Below are positions 7,902 to 16,475 of a stretch of DNA of 64,000 nucleotides, piece after piece. The first letter of the stretch is position 1. Every line of letters starts with the position of its first letter. Origin of the DNA: an uncultured Pseudomonadales bacterium. GTDB taxonomy: Bacteria; Pseudomonadota; Gammaproteobacteria; Pseudomonadales; Azotimanducaceae. The stretch is taken from contig CATOTI010000002.1 in the NCBI GenBank assembly GCA_951813295.1, forward strand, positions 2,480,001 to 2,544,000. Direction: 5' to 3'. A program made the translations under genes and the position numbers. The notes under the pieces were generated by a model. It worked only from the letters and a program-made list of their open reading frames with translations, made no database searches and was not told where the DNA came from.

Positions 7902-7925
7902 AAAGGGCCTCGAAAGAGGCCCTTT
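7902..7925 (-). terminator. Intrinsic terminator after rubrerythrin
   Basis: AAAGGGCCTC and GAGGCCCTTT form perfect 10-bp arms around a four-base loop. Read on the minus strand the hairpin is followed by a T-run (CCCTTTTTGG). It lies between the rubrerythrin stop and the Shine-Dalgarno of the Fe-S gene only about 17 bases further on. It could end a rubrerythrin-only transcript or act as a partial terminator that sets the ratio within the operon. Confidence 0.85.
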
Positions 7926-7949
7926 GGTTCGCGCTTGTCGGGCTTGGCG

Positions 7950-8366
7950 CTATTCCATCGCATCCAGTGCTTTCTGGAAGCGGTTGGCGTGCGACCGCTC
8001 GGCCTTCGCGAGTGTCTCGAACCAGTCCGCGATCTCGTCGAAATCTTCGTCGCGGGCGGTCTTGGCCATGCCCGGATACATGTCGGTGTATTCGTGCGTT
8101 TCGCCTGCGATGGCCGCCTTCAAATTGTCGGCGGTGTTGCCGATCGGAAGGCCCGTCGCGGGGTCGCCGACGCCTTCCATGTACTCGAGATGGCCGTGTG
8201 CGTGGCCCGTCTCACCTTCGGCGGTTGAGCGGAACACCGCAGCGACATCGTTCTCACCTTCGACATCCGCTTTGGCAGCGAAGTAGAGGTAACGACGGTT
8301 CGCTTGGGATTCTCCTGCGAACGCGTCCTTGAGGTTTTGCAGTGTTTGGCTGTCCTTTAGTTCCAT
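7950..8366 (-). CDS. Rubrerythrin (short form without rubredoxin domain)
   Basis: The 138-residue ferritin-like four-helix protein has the diiron ligands expected of rubrerythrins: E in [11 protein letters not shown]-x-x-H in [11 protein letters not shown] in [11 protein letters not shown], and E-x-x-H in [10 protein letters not shown]. It stops before the C-terminal FeCys4 domain found in classical rubrerythrin, so it needs an external electron donor for peroxide reduction. The Fe-S CCG protein and DUF3501 encoded just downstream are candidates. A terminator separates it from them. Confidence 0.92.
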   Translation of the reverse strand: MELKDSQTLQNLKDAFAGESQANRRYLYFAAKADVEGENDVAAVFRSTAEGETGHAHGHLEYMEGVGDPATGLPIGNTADNLKAAIAGETHEYTDMYPGMAKTARDEDFDEIADWFETLAKAERSHANRFQKALDAME

Positions 8367-8550
8367 TCGGAAACGTCCTTGTGGTCAGTCGTCGGGGATG
8401 ACACGGAGTATACAAGCGTCGATTCGATGCAGGGAGATTTCGCCACGCACTCTGTGACGTGTGTGTGAAAAACCCCGAATGTTCGGCGCGTCCGGGCGGC
8501 GCGTCGGCGCGCGTGTAGAATCCGCAGCCTTTTTACCCGACGGCAGTCCC

Positions 8551-9927
8551 GTGCAAGCGCCCGCCCACGGCGAGACGAAAGGGGAGTTCGCCAAGCTCGC
8601 CTCGCTCGCCGCCCCGATCATCATCACCCAGCTTTCGCAGATGGGGATGGGTGTCGCCGACGCCATCATGGCGGGTCAGGTCGGCGCGCTCGCGGGTGTC
8701 ACGCTGGGCGGGAACCTCTACTGGCCGGTCATGCTCTTTCTCTCCGGCACGATCATGGCCGTGACGCCGACCGTTTCGCAGCTCGACGGCGGGGGTAAAC
8801 GAGCCGAGTCCGGCGAGGTCGTCCGGCAAGCGCTCTGGATCGCGGTGGTCGCAGGATTCGTCGTCACGATCGCGCTCAATAACGCAGAGCCGGTCTATCA
8901 CATGGTGGGCGTCGATCCGTTGGCGATTCCGCTCGCCGCCGAATACCTGGCCGCCATCAGTACCGGACTGGTACCGCTGCTCGGCTATTTTGCGCTGCGA
9001 TACCTCTGCGAAGGGTTGTCGTGGACGCTACCGGCGATGCTGATCGGCTTCAGCGCGTTTTGTCTCAAGGTCCCGCTCACGTATGCCCTCGTGTTCGGAT
9101 TCGAGCCATTGGGAATCGACGCGATCGGCGCCGTTGGTTGTGGATGGGCGACGGCGACGGTGATGTTCTATCAGTTCGCGGTCATGCTCATCGTCGTCGC
9201 GCGCTCGCGCATGAAATCGTCCGAACTCTTCACGCGCTTCTCCTTCCCCGATCTGCGGGTGATCACGCGGCTTCTGCAACTCGGTGTCCCGATCGGGTTG
9301 AGCCTCTTCGTCGAGGTGGCGTTCTTTTCGGTGATCACGCTCCTGGTCGGCACGCTCGGGTTCGCGGCTGTCGCATCGCACCAGATCGCGTCGAACGTGA
9401 CGGGCGTGACGTTCATGGTGCCGCTGGCGATCGGCATGGCGACAACGATTCGAGTGGGATTCAACGTCGGCGCGCGACAGCTTGATCATGCCCGCGCGAC
9501 GGTGACGGTCGCCTATTCGTTCGCCTTCTTCTGGGGTGTGGTGTCGGCGGTCTTGTTGCTCGTCTTTCGCCACGAGATCGTCGCGCTCTACAACGATGAT
9601 GCGTCGGTTCTGCCGGTTGCTGCTTCGCTGCTCCTTCTCGGCTGCCTCTTTCAGGTGTTCGATTGCCTCCAGGTTGCGTCGCTTGCGTCGTTGCGCGGCT
9701 ACAAGGACACCCGCGTACCGACCGCGCTGGTGCTCGTCGCCTACTGGGTGATTGGTCTGCCGTTCGGCGCGGCGCTGTGTTTCGGATGGTTTACGGAGCC
9801 GATGGGCGTGCATGGCTTCTGGTGGGGCCTCATCGTCGGGCTCGGCGCGGCGGCCGTGGTGCTCTCGGCTCGCCTCTATCGTATCGCGCGGGACGAAGCC
9901 CGAATTCTCGAGTTCAGCGGACGCTAG
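8551..9927 (+). CDS. MATE-family multidrug/toxin efflux transporter
   Basis: About 458 residues with twelve predicted membrane segments. The N-terminal signature EFAKLASLAAPIIITQLSQM and GVADAIMAGQVG, the repeated second half beginning at about residue 240 (LLQLGVPIGLSLFVEVAFFS) and the motif SHQIASNVTGVTFMVP place it in the NorM-like MATE group, which exports cationic drugs or metabolites against Na+ or H+. I chose GTG 8551 because the upstream in-frame GTG at 8461 adds a non-membrane, non-conserved arginine-rich leader, and a TAGAAT box (8516-8521) lies inside that leader. No good Shine-Dalgarno precedes either start, so the start is uncertain. The next gene begins three bases after its stop. 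Confidence 0.88.
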   Translation: MQAPAHGETKGEFAKLASLAAPIIITQLSQMGMGVADAIMAGQVGALAGVTLGGNLYWPVMLFLSGTIMAVTPTVSQLDGGGKRAESGEVVRQALWIAVVAGFVVTIALNNAEPVYHMVGVDPLAIPLAAEYLAAISTGLVPLLGYFALRYLCEGLSWTLPAMLIGFSAFCLKVPLTYALVFGFEPLGIDAIGAVGCGWATATVMFYQFAVMLIVVARSRMKSSELFTRFSFPDLRVITRLLQLGVPIGLSLFVEVAFFSVITLLVGTLGFAAVASHQIASNVTGVTFMVPLAIGMATTIRVGFNVGARQLDHARATVTVAYSFAFFWGVVSAVLLLVFRHEIVALYNDDASVLPVAASLLLLGCLFQVFDCLQVASLASLRGYKDTRVPTALVLVAYWVIGLPFGAALCFGWFTEPMGVHGFWWGLIVGLGAAAVVLSARLYRIARDEARILEFSGR

Positions 9928-9930
9928 GCT

Positions 9931-10818
9931 TTGGAACTCTGGGTTTCGATCACGCTCGTCGCGGCGTTCCTGCAGAACGGCCGCACGGCGTTGCAGCGCA
10001 AGCTCACGGACCGCTTGTCGTCGGACGAAGCGAGCTATGTTCGTTTCTGCTACGCCCTACCGTTTGCGCTCGCCTACGTCGGCCTTCTAGTCGGTCTCGG
10101 CCACGAGCTGCCCTCCCTTCATTGGACGTTTGCCGGGATCGTCGTCGTTGGCGCGATCGGCCAGATCTTCGGCACGATGGCGCTGCTGCGGGCGTTCAAC
10201 TATCGAAACTTCACGGTCGGGACGGCGTATTCGAAGACCGAAACCGTGCAAACGGCGCTCTTTGGGCTCGTCTTGCTCGGCGAATTCATTTCGCTCTTTG
10301 CGACGATGGGGATTCTCTTGAGTCTTGGCGGCGTGCTTCTGCTGTCCTCGCCGAGTGGCATCAAAGAAGCATTCCGTGGCGGCCTGGGTCCGGCGGCATG
10401 GCTCGGCATGGGGGCGGGTGCCGGGTTTGCGTTTTCCGCGGTTTGTTTTCGAGCGGCGTCGCTATCCCTCGATGGCCCCTTTTTCGTGACCGCGGCGGTG
10501 ACGGTACTGGCGTCGACGACGATCCAGACGCTGCTGATGGGCGGCTACCTTTTCTGGCGCGACAACGAATCACTCGTGCGCGTCGCGAGCACGTGGCGAT
10601 GGGGGGCGCCGGTGGGGCTTCTCGGCATGGCGGCGTCCACGTGCTGGTTCACCGCGATGACGCTCGAACGGGCTGCTTACGTCCGCGCGCTCGGGCAGAT
10701 CGAGCTCTTGTTCGCCTTTGTCATTACCGGGTTCATGTTCGGGGAACACGTCACTCGGCGCGAGATCGGTGGCTCGTTGCTGGTCGTCTTCGGCATTCTG
10801 TTGATTCTGTTGTTGTAG
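9931..10818 (+). CDS. EamA/DMT-family inner-membrane transporter
   Basis: The 295-residue protein has about ten hydrophobic helices in two homologous EamA halves; motifs include AIGQIFGTMALLRAFNYRNFTVGTAYSKTE in part (a typical DMT helix 3-4 hairpin) and ERAAYVRALGQIELLFAF near the end. Such proteins export or import small metabolites. Translation probably starts at TTG 9931, three bases after the MATE stop, so the two transporters are co-transcribed. An enoyl-CoA hydratase follows nine bases after the stop codon. Confidence 0.85.
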   Translation: MELWVSITLVAAFLQNGRTALQRKLTDRLSSDEASYVRFCYALPFALAYVGLLVGLGHELPSLHWTFAGIVVVGAIGQIFGTMALLRAFNYRNFTVGTAYSKTETVQTALFGLVLLGEFISLFATMGILLSLGGVLLLSSPSGIKEAFRGGLGPAAWLGMGAGAGFAFSAVCFRAASLSLDGPFFVTAAVTVLASTTIQTLLMGGYLFWRDNESLVRVASTWRWGAPVGLLGMAASTCWFTAMTLERAAYVRALGQIELLFAFVITGFMFGEHVTRREIGGSLLVVFGILLILLL

Positions 10819-10827
10819 GAGAACGTG

Positions 10828-11556
10828 ATGGCGGATGCGGTCGAGTGGATCGCCCACGAGGGGTGGGGCGAGGTCGTGATGAATCGCCCCGACGTGAAGA
10901 ACGCGATCAATGGTCCGCTCGGCGAGGGGTTAGCCGCCGCGCTCGACCGTGCGAACCAGGATCCCGAGATCAACGTCGTCGTGCTCCGGGGCGCCGGTGG
11001 CGCTTTCTGCTCGGGGCTCGATCTCAAAGCATTCAACGCCGAGCCGGAACCGGAATGGCTGCCGCGGTTCAATCAGATCTGGCGTGGCGCACATCGCGCG
11101 CTCTTCGAATGTCAGAAACCGATCATCGGCGCGTTGGAACGCTACGCCATCAACGGCGGCGCCGCTCTTGCGTTGGCCGCGGACTTGCTCGTGGCGGGGG
11201 AGTCCGCGTATGTGCAGGTCGGCGAGGTGAAACTCGGCATGGCCGCGCCCTACAACATGGCTTGGTTGCGTTTGCGCCATTCGGAAAACGTGGCCGCGAA
11301 ACTGACGATCTCGGGCCGACGTTTCAGTGGTCGTGAGTTGGCGGATCTCGGCGTCGCTTACGAGGCGGTCGCCGATGATCAGGTCATTGCCCGCGCGTCG
11401 GCGCTAGCCGCCGAGATCGCGTCGTATCCACCCGGTGCGGCAGCGAAGATCAAGACGATGATGCGGATCTACAACGTCGAATCGATCGACGACTGGTTCG
11501 ATCAGGCGACGACCCGATCCGGCCCCCGGGTCAAACCGAGCGCCGTCAAAGACTAG
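10828..11556 (+). CDS. Enoyl-CoA hydratase/isomerase family protein
   Basis: The 242-residue crotonase-fold protein keeps the first oxyanion-hole segment (GAFCSGLDLKAF) and the second (GALERYAINGGAALALAADL). It lacks a clear catalytic glutamate pair of the ECH type: the usual E-x-x-x-G-x-x-P-x-x-G region reads EVKLGMAAPYNMAW, so isomerase, dehydratase or other CoA chemistry is possible. ATG 10828 is chosen over GTG 10825 because AGGAG ends six bases before it. Its TAG stop overlaps the stop of the convergent idi gene in a shared CTAG. Confidence 0.85.
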   Translation: MADAVEWIAHEGWGEVVMNRPDVKNAINGPLGEGLAAALDRANQDPEINVVVLRGAGGAFCSGLDLKAFNAEPEPEWLPRFNQIWRGAHRALFECQKPIIGALERYAINGGAALALAADLLVAGESAYVQVGEVKLGMAAPYNMAWLRLRHSENVAAKLTISGRRFSGRELADLGVAYEAVADDQVIARASALAAEIASYPPGAAAKIKTMMRIYNVESIDDWFDQATTRSGPRVKPSAVKD

Positions 11557-12122
11557 GCTCGTTCGGCGCGTAGCGCGCCCGCGTGCTCGCGGCGGAGCCG
11601 TGGCCACTCGAGCTGCATCCACGGCGTGAACGCGTTCTGCTCAACGCCTCGGTCCACTTCGACCGGCGCAACCCACCGCCAGTCCGCAATCTCGGTCGCG
11701 TTGACGACCGGGTCGGCGTCGGCAAAGCCGATGAAGACGTGGCAGAGCTCGTGCTCTGTACCTTTGTCCTCGAACGTCGCCGCATACTCGAACTTGAACG
11801 TCGGCTGCACTTTGATATCGAGACCGAGTTCTTCCTTGACGCGCCGTCGCGCCGCGGCTTCGATGCCCTCGCCCACGCGCGGATGCGAGCAGCAACTGTT
11901 CGACCAGTGGCCACCCCAAAGGCGTTTGCTCGGGTGGCGCCGCTGCAATAGAAGGCGGCCCTTTTCGTCGAAGACGAAGACCGACAACGCACGGTGCAGG
12001 ATGCCCTCGGCGTCGTGGCAATCGGATTTCGAAGCGGAGCCGATCGGGTGATCTTCGCTATCGACCAGGATCAGTTGTTCTTGGTCGTCGGAGACGATGG
12101 CGTGGGAAACGGCGTGGTCCAT
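11553..12122 (-). CDS. idi: Type 1 isopentenyl-diphosphate delta-isomerase
   Basis: The 189-residue Nudix-fold enzyme interconverts IPP and DMAPP for isoprenoid synthesis. It shows the active-site cysteine motif NSCCSHP, the metal and catalytic region TEHELCHVFIG, the Nudix-like helix AAARRRVKEELGL, and the N-terminal LVDSEDHPIG strand. The start is set at ATG 12122, which gives the usual length; an upstream in-frame start would add an arginine-rich non-conserved stretch. It converges on the enoyl-CoA hydratase, both stop codons lying in one CTAG. Confidence 0.93.
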   Translation of the reverse strand: MDHAVSHAIVSDDQEQLILVDSEDHPIGSASKSDCHDAEGILHRALSVFVFDEKGRLLLQRRHPSKRLWGGHWSNSCCSHPRVGEGIEAAARRRVKEELGLDIKVQPTFKFEYAATFEDKGTEHELCHVFIGFADADPVVNATEIADWRWVAPVEVDRGVEQNAFTPWMQLEWPRLRREHAGALRAERA

Positions 12123-12236
12123 ACGCGCGAAGTGTAGTCTTGGCCACAGGCGTTGGCGAAACTGGTCGTCCGGTTGGTGTTCGAGCGGGTGGCGTTCGAG
12201 TAGGTATAGTCGCGCGATCCGTTGGAGCATGAATCC

Positions 12237-13514
12237 ATGAATGTAGTGCCCACGCCGGTCGCCGCGGCCGACCGGATCGAAACCATCGATGTCGTGCGCG
12301 GCTTCGCCCTGCTCGGGATCCTTCTGCTCAACATCCTCGGTTTCGGCCTGCCGTTCGAGGCATACAGCAATCCAGCGGTCGATGGCGCCACGTCGGGCGT
12401 CAATCTGTGGGTGTTCGGCACTGTCGATCTGCTGTTTGAAGGGGTGCTGCGCGCACTCTTTTCGATGCTCTTCGGTGCGGGCGTCGTCATCTTTGCGTTA
12501 GGCAAACCCGCTGGCCTCTACTACAAACGCCAACTCTTGCTCCTCGCTTTTGGTCTTTTCGACGCGTTCGTTCTGCTCTGGTTGGGCGACATCCTGGTGA
12601 CGTACGCACTCGCTGGCATGCTGCTCTACTTTGTGCGCGATTGGTCGCCGAAGCGCTTGTTGGTCGGGGCCGGCGTGGTTTTCACCTATCTCGCGGTCGT
12701 CTACAGCGGCGCGTTCTTCGGGCTGACGGTACTCGGCGGTAAAGCGGCCGTGATCGAGACGGAGGTCGCCGCGGGCGCCGAGATCACCGCCGGCCAGCAG
12801 AACCTGCTCGACGAGTGGCACGACTTGAGGACGTCGTTTGAACCGACGGAGGAGGCGCGCACGGTCGAAGCCTTGTCCCATCAGGGGAGCTATCTCGAAT
12901 CGGTTGTGGCCAACGCGAGCGGGGTTCTCGATTTCTGGGCGCAAGCGCTACCGCTCGTGATGCTGTGGGATGCACTCGGTTGCATGTTGATCGGCATGGC
13001 GCTTTTTAAGCTCGGTGTTTTTCAGGGTGAACGGGATTCGGCGTTCTATCGGAAGCTTGTCGTCTATGGCCTGCTGATCGGACTGGTGGTCAATGGCCTC
13101 GAGGTGTACGTGAAGATCGCTTCGGGGTTCGCGCTCGAGTGGGTCGCAAACGTGCCGGTACCGACGGGCGATATCGGCCGGGTCGCGCTGGCGCTCGGCT
13201 ATCTCGGGCTGATCGTCCTCGTTTGTCAGACCGCCAACTGGGTCGCCGTACGGGATCGGCTGGCGGCGGTTGGACGGATGGCGCTCACTAACTACCTCAT
13301 GCACAGCCTGTTGGCCCTTCTGGTATTCCACTCGATTGGTCTCGGGCTCTGGAACCAGCTCGAGAGATACGAGCTCTATTTTGTCGTCCTGGCCATCTGG
13401 GTCATTCAGTTGATCGCGAGCCCGCTCTGGCTCGGGCGTTTCCGATACGGCCCGCTCGAGTGGATCTGGCGGGTCGCGACCTATGGCCGGATGCAACCTA
13501 TGCGGAAAGATTGA
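12237..13514 (+). CDS. DUF418 domain-containing membrane protein
   Basis: The 425-residue protein begins with RIETIDVVRGFALLGILLLNI, the hallmark N-terminus of the DUF418/YeiB family. It has about ten membrane segments and the characteristic C-terminal portion (GRMALTNYLMHSLLALLVF followed by SPLWLGRFRYGPLEWIWR). The family is distantly related to membrane acyltransferases and its function is not established. ATG 12237 is supported by GGAG nine bases upstream. It is followed 13 bases after its stop by an alpha/beta hydrolase. Confidence 0.9.
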   Translation: MNVVPTPVAAADRIETIDVVRGFALLGILLLNILGFGLPFEAYSNPAVDGATSGVNLWVFGTVDLLFEGVLRALFSMLFGAGVVIFALGKPAGLYYKRQLLLLAFGLFDAFVLLWLGDILVTYALAGMLLYFVRDWSPKRLLVGAGVVFTYLAVVYSGAFFGLTVLGGKAAVIETEVAAGAEITAGQQNLLDEWHDLRTSFEPTEEARTVEALSHQGSYLESVVANASGVLDFWAQALPLVMLWDALGCMLIGMALFKLGVFQGERDSAFYRKLVVYGLLIGLVVNGLEVYVKIASGFALEWVANVPVPTGDIGRVALALGYLGLIVLVCQTANWVAVRDRLAAVGRMALTNYLMHSLLALLVFHSIGLGLWNQLERYELYFVVLAIWVIQLIASPLWLGRFRYGPLEWIWRVATYGRMQPMRKD

Positions 13515-13527
13515 GAGGAAGGATTTC

Positions 13528-14400
13528 GTGGAGGAGCGGAGGATTCGGGTTCGCGACGTCGAGCTTTGCTATTTCGAGACCGGTGATCGAGCGGATCAGA
13601 CGGTGCTTCTCGTGCACGCGACCGGTTTCCATGCACGCTGCTGGGACCAGACGATCGCGCATCTCGGTGGTGGCTACCATGTCGTCGCGATCGACCAGCG
13701 CGGGCACGGCCGATCGTCCAAGGCGGGCCCTTACGGCTGGGACAACTTCGGCGCGGATCTCGCGGATTTTGTCCTTGCGTTGGACCTCGACAACATCATC
13801 GGGGTCGGACATTCGATGGGCGGACACTGTGTGGTGCAGGCCGCCCTCGCCCATCCGGGTCGGTTTCAGCGGTTGTTACTGGTCGATCCGGTGATCGTCG
13901 ACCCCGTGGCGTATGAGGAACATCGTCGCGCGCCGACGTATTCGTCTGCAGAAGAGCATCCGGTATCGCGGCGCCGCGGCGTCTGGGCGTCGGCGGACGA
14001 GATGCTCGAGCGCTTCGAGGGCCGTCATCCGTTCAGCTTGTGGCAGCGCAGCGTACTTCGGGACTACTGCGAGTTTGGTCTGATCGCGGAAGCGGACGGT
14101 ACCTACACGCTCGGTTGCCCGCCCGTCGTCGAGGCTTCGATCTATCTCGGCAGCGCCGGCACCGACATCCTTCGGAAGATCCCTTCGATAGAACAGCCGA
14201 CCACCGTCTTGCGCGCGTTCAGCCCTGACCAGAAAGACGGAGAGATGGATTTTGCCGCGTCGCCGACCTTTTCAGGCGTCGCCGAACTCTTTCCCAAGGG
14301 AGTGGACGTCTACCTGCCGAAATTGACCCACTTCATTCCGATGCAGGACCCCGCGTTGGTTGCGTCACATATCCGGGGAAGTGACCCCTCGCATGGCTGA
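13528..14400 (+). CDS. Alpha/beta hydrolase
   Basis: The 290-residue protein has the alpha/beta hydrolase core: oxyanion region VHATGFHARCWD, the nucleophile elbow GVGHSMGGHC (Ser in G-x-S-x-G), an acidic residue after strand 7 near AFSPDQKDGEM, and a C-terminal His in PKLTHFIPMQDP. Substrates could be esters, epoxides or C-C bonds; none can be assigned. The start is GTG 13528, with AGGAAGGA spaced 5-7 bases before it. Its 3' end overlaps the next gene by eight bases. Confidence 0.87.
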   Translation: MEERRIRVRDVELCYFETGDRADQTVLLVHATGFHARCWDQTIAHLGGGYHVVAIDQRGHGRSSKAGPYGWDNFGADLADFVLALDLDNIIGVGHSMGGHCVVQAALAHPGRFQRLLLVDPVIVDPVAYEEHRRAPTYSSAEEHPVSRRRGVWASADEMLERFEGRHPFSLWQRSVLRDYCEFGLIAEADGTYTLGCPPVVEASIYLGSAGTDILRKIPSIEQPTTVLRAFSPDQKDGEMDFAASPTFSGVAELFPKGVDVYLPKLTHFIPMQDPALVASHIRGSDPSHG

Positions 14401-15370
14401 ACCGCTACCGGTGTTGCTGTCGCACGCCTTGGGTGAGTTCGAGACGCGCTACGACGCGGCGCCCGGGCTACCGTCGTTGGTTGTCTGGTCGAATATCCTG
14501 CGGCCTCTCGCCGCGGAGGCCGCGGAGGCCGCGGAGGCCCCGGAGGCCCCGGAGGCATTGACGCTGAAGGCTTTCCCGCGCGCCAGCATCCTGTCGGTTC
14601 GCGCCGTCCGGGTCGCGACGCGCGACGCCGAGCGCGCCGGCCTCCTGACGATTGTCGACAAGGCCGCGACGCTGACGCCCGACGGCGAGCGCGCCTTTAC
14701 CGCGGGGAAGCGGCAGGTCGAGACGCTAGCGAGCGGGTGGCCCGCCTCCTTATCGGTGCGCCTCCAGAAAATCCTCCGACAGGTCGATGTCGAGTTGCCG
14801 CACTTTCCGACGGGCTACGGTCAAGGTGACTCGAGCTTTACCGGTGGCCATCACGTCGACGCACAATCAGGACCGCCGCGAATCCCGGCGCACGGCGAAG
14901 AATGGCCGGTTGTCCTTCGCGATCCGGCTTTCGTCGAAAATCTTCCGCTAGCAGCGCTTCTATCGCAGGTACTCATTGCCTTCACGATCGACTACGACAC
15001 TGAGGCACGCGGCGTCTTCGGCGGGCTGCACAACGCCATCCGCTTCTTCCGCCACCTACCGGATACCGGCATCCCGCTCTCGCAGGCGAAAGCGACGGGC
15101 GATGTCACCGGCTCCGGCAGAAGCAATTTCGAGCGTCATCGTCTGGTCTACGTCGAGTCCGGCACGGTGTTTCCGACGGATCGGGGACGTGCGGTACGCG
15201 ATGCCTATCCCGCGCGCACCTTCGAGATCGAGGCGGCGTGGCGCCAGCGTTTCGGCGCCGATCACGTTGATGCGCTGCGAGCCGAACTCGAAGCGCTCGA
15301 GATCGATCGTCGTGTCGATTTTCCCGACACGAACGGTTGGTTACGAAAGCCCCGGCGCGCCTCGCGCTAG
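14393..15370 (+). CDS. Unrecognised protein with repeat linker and possible winged-helix domains
   Basis: I do not recognise this 325-residue protein. An N-terminal region (residues 1-35) is joined through an Ala/Glu/Pro linker (about 40-56, encoded by a 9-bp tandem repeat) to a stretch that looks like a winged helix (RAVRVATRDAERAGLLTIVDKAATLTPDG). A middle domain with FPTGYGQGDSSFTGGHH and a second winged-helix-like part (NFERHRLVYVESGTVFPTDRGR) follow. Two such helix-wing units separated by an insert suggest a MarR-like DNA- or RNA-associated protein, but this is inference. It starts inside the 3' end of the alpha/beta hydrolase gene (ATGGCTGA overlap), so they are coupled. Confidence 0.7.
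   Translation: MAEPLPVLLSHALGEFETRYDAAPGLPSLVVWSNILRPLAAEAAEAAEAPEAPEALTLKAFPRASILSVRAVRVATRDAERAGLLTIVDKAATLTPDGERAFTAGKRQVETLASGWPASLSVRLQKILRQVDVELPHFPTGYGQGDSSFTGGHHVDAQSGPPRIPAHGEEWPVVLRDPAFVENLPLAALLSQVLIAFTIDYDTEARGVFGGLHNAIRFFRHLPDTGIPLSQAKATGDVTGSGRSNFERHRLVYVESGTVFPTDRGRAVRDAYPARTFEIEAAWRQRFGADHVDALRAELEALEIDRRVDFPDTNGWLRKPRRASR
14511..14555. repeat. 9-bp tandem repeat, five units, coding
   Basis: Three CCGCGGAGG units followed by two CCCCGGAGG units encode an (Ala-Glu-Ala/Pro) linker in the gene at 14393. The unit is a multiple of three, so slippage would change linker length without breaking the frame. Confidence 0.9.
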
Positions 15371-15376
15371 GCTCCG

Positions 15377-16237
15377 CTAGCGCACGACGTCGAAGTAGGC
15401 GGCGGCCGCGCGCAGATGATCGTCGACCGATTCGTTTCCAGCGTTGTGCGTTGCGATGGCGAGGTGCGTGCAACCGATGTTCTCCCAGCGCTCGGCATGG
15501 TTTGCCCAGCGCTCAGGCGTTCCGCCGCCGAACTGTGCTTGTGCCTGGACGCCGAATCCCTCCCAGGGCAAGCCGGCGGCGTCGCGATGGCGGCGAATCC
15601 TCTCGAGCGCTTCTCTTGACGCGTCATTGGGCGATCCGATCGGTACCCAGCCGTCGCCCTTCTCCGCGCAGCGCTTGAGTAGCGCGGGCGAGCCGCCACC
15701 GAACCAGATCGGAATCGGTTGCGACGGTCGAGGCAGGATGCTCGCCTGCGTCACGGTGTGAAAATCAGTGTCGACGGTGAGGCTGTCTTCGACCCAGAGC
15801 GCACGTAGGAGATCGACCTGATCGGTCTGGCGGGCGCCGCGGCGGCTGAACGGCACGTCAAGCGCTTCGTATTCGACATCGTTCCATCCGGTGCCGATAC
15901 CCATCCGGAAGCGATTGCCCGAGAGAATCGCGAGTTCCGCGGCTTGCTTAGCGACCAGCGCCGTCTGGCGTTGGGGTAAGACCAGTACGGCGGTCGAAAA
16001 GACGATGTTCTCTGTGACCGCGGCCATGAACGAAAAGACGGTAAAAGGTTCGTGAAACGCGACGTCTTTGTCGTACGGCCCGTTGAAGCCGCCGGGCCGG
16101 TCCCGGTCCGCGCCCAGGACGTGGTCGTAGATCAGCATATGATCCGCGCCCAGCGCTTCCGCACCTTGTGCAAAAGCCTTGATCGCGCCCGGGTCCGTGC
16201 CGATCTCGTGATGGGGAAAAACAACACCAAACTTCAT
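15377..16237 (-). CDS. LLM-class (luciferase-like) flavin/F420-dependent oxidoreductase
   Basis: The 286-residue TIM-barrel protein matches the LLM family: MKFGVVFPHHEIG, EALGADHMLIYDHV, VLVLPQRQTALVAKQAAELAILSGNR in part, MGIGTGWNDVEYEAL and PIWFGGGSPALLKR. These enzymes use FMN or F420 to oxidise or reduce small organics. No discriminating residue for F420 versus FMN can be called. ATG 16237 follows a GGAGG-type ribosome site and gives the usual N-terminus. It is divergent from ileS. Confidence 0.9.
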   Translation of the reverse strand: MKFGVVFPHHEIGTDPGAIKAFAQGAEALGADHMLIYDHVLGADRDRPGGFNGPYDKDVAFHEPFTVFSFMAAVTENIVFSTAVLVLPQRQTALVAKQAAELAILSGNRFRMGIGTGWNDVEYEALDVPFSRRGARQTDQVDLLRALWVEDSLTVDTDFHTVTQASILPRPSQPIPIWFGGGSPALLKRCAEKGDGWVPIGSPNDASREALERIRRHRDAAGLPWEGFGVQAQAQFGGGTPERWANHAERWENIGCTHLAIATHNAGNESVDDHLRAAAAYFDVVR

Positions 16238-16331
16238 TACCTGCCTCCGTATGGTCAACGCCGCGACTGTCGTTCTCACCTCGATAGTAGCGTGGCGGAA
16301 ATCCCTTGTTTTTTGCCGTTCCGTACGCCGC

Positions 16332-16440
16332 TACAATGCGCGCCCATTTTTCTCCGAGCTCGATCCAGAATGTGCCGCACCGTAAGGCTTGCGGCTCACA
16401 TTGCGCCGTGGTGTAGCCACGGTACTCGCGGTCCGCCGCG
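16332..16440 (+). promoter_or_regulatory. ileS promoter region and structured leader
   Basis: A TACAAT box (16332-16337) is preceded by T-rich DNA that could serve as a weak -35. Downstream the leader can fold into two hairpins: CCGTGG/CCACGG (16406-16422, 5-base loop) and CGCGG/CCGCG (16427-16440). No terminator T-run or T-box specifier features are visible, so the hairpins may only affect mRNA stability or translation. Confidence 0.4.
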
Positions 16441-16475
16441 AACTTTCCAACTCATTTGTCTCAAGGAGCGACATC

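Noticed and set aside
8461..8550. Earlier GTG start for the MATE transporter
   Set aside because: The extra residues are hydrophilic and arginine-rich, precede the family N-terminus, and a TAGAAT promoter-like box lies inside them.
9663..11336. Long open frame (about 557 codons) on the plus strand across the EamA and enoyl-CoA hydratase genes
   Set aside because: It overlaps two convincing genes in another frame, is arginine-rich without domain motifs, and is the usual high-GC shadow frame.
16238..16475. T-box riboswitch before ileS
   Set aside because: No specifier loop, T-box sequence or terminator/antiterminator pair is visible; only two short hairpins.
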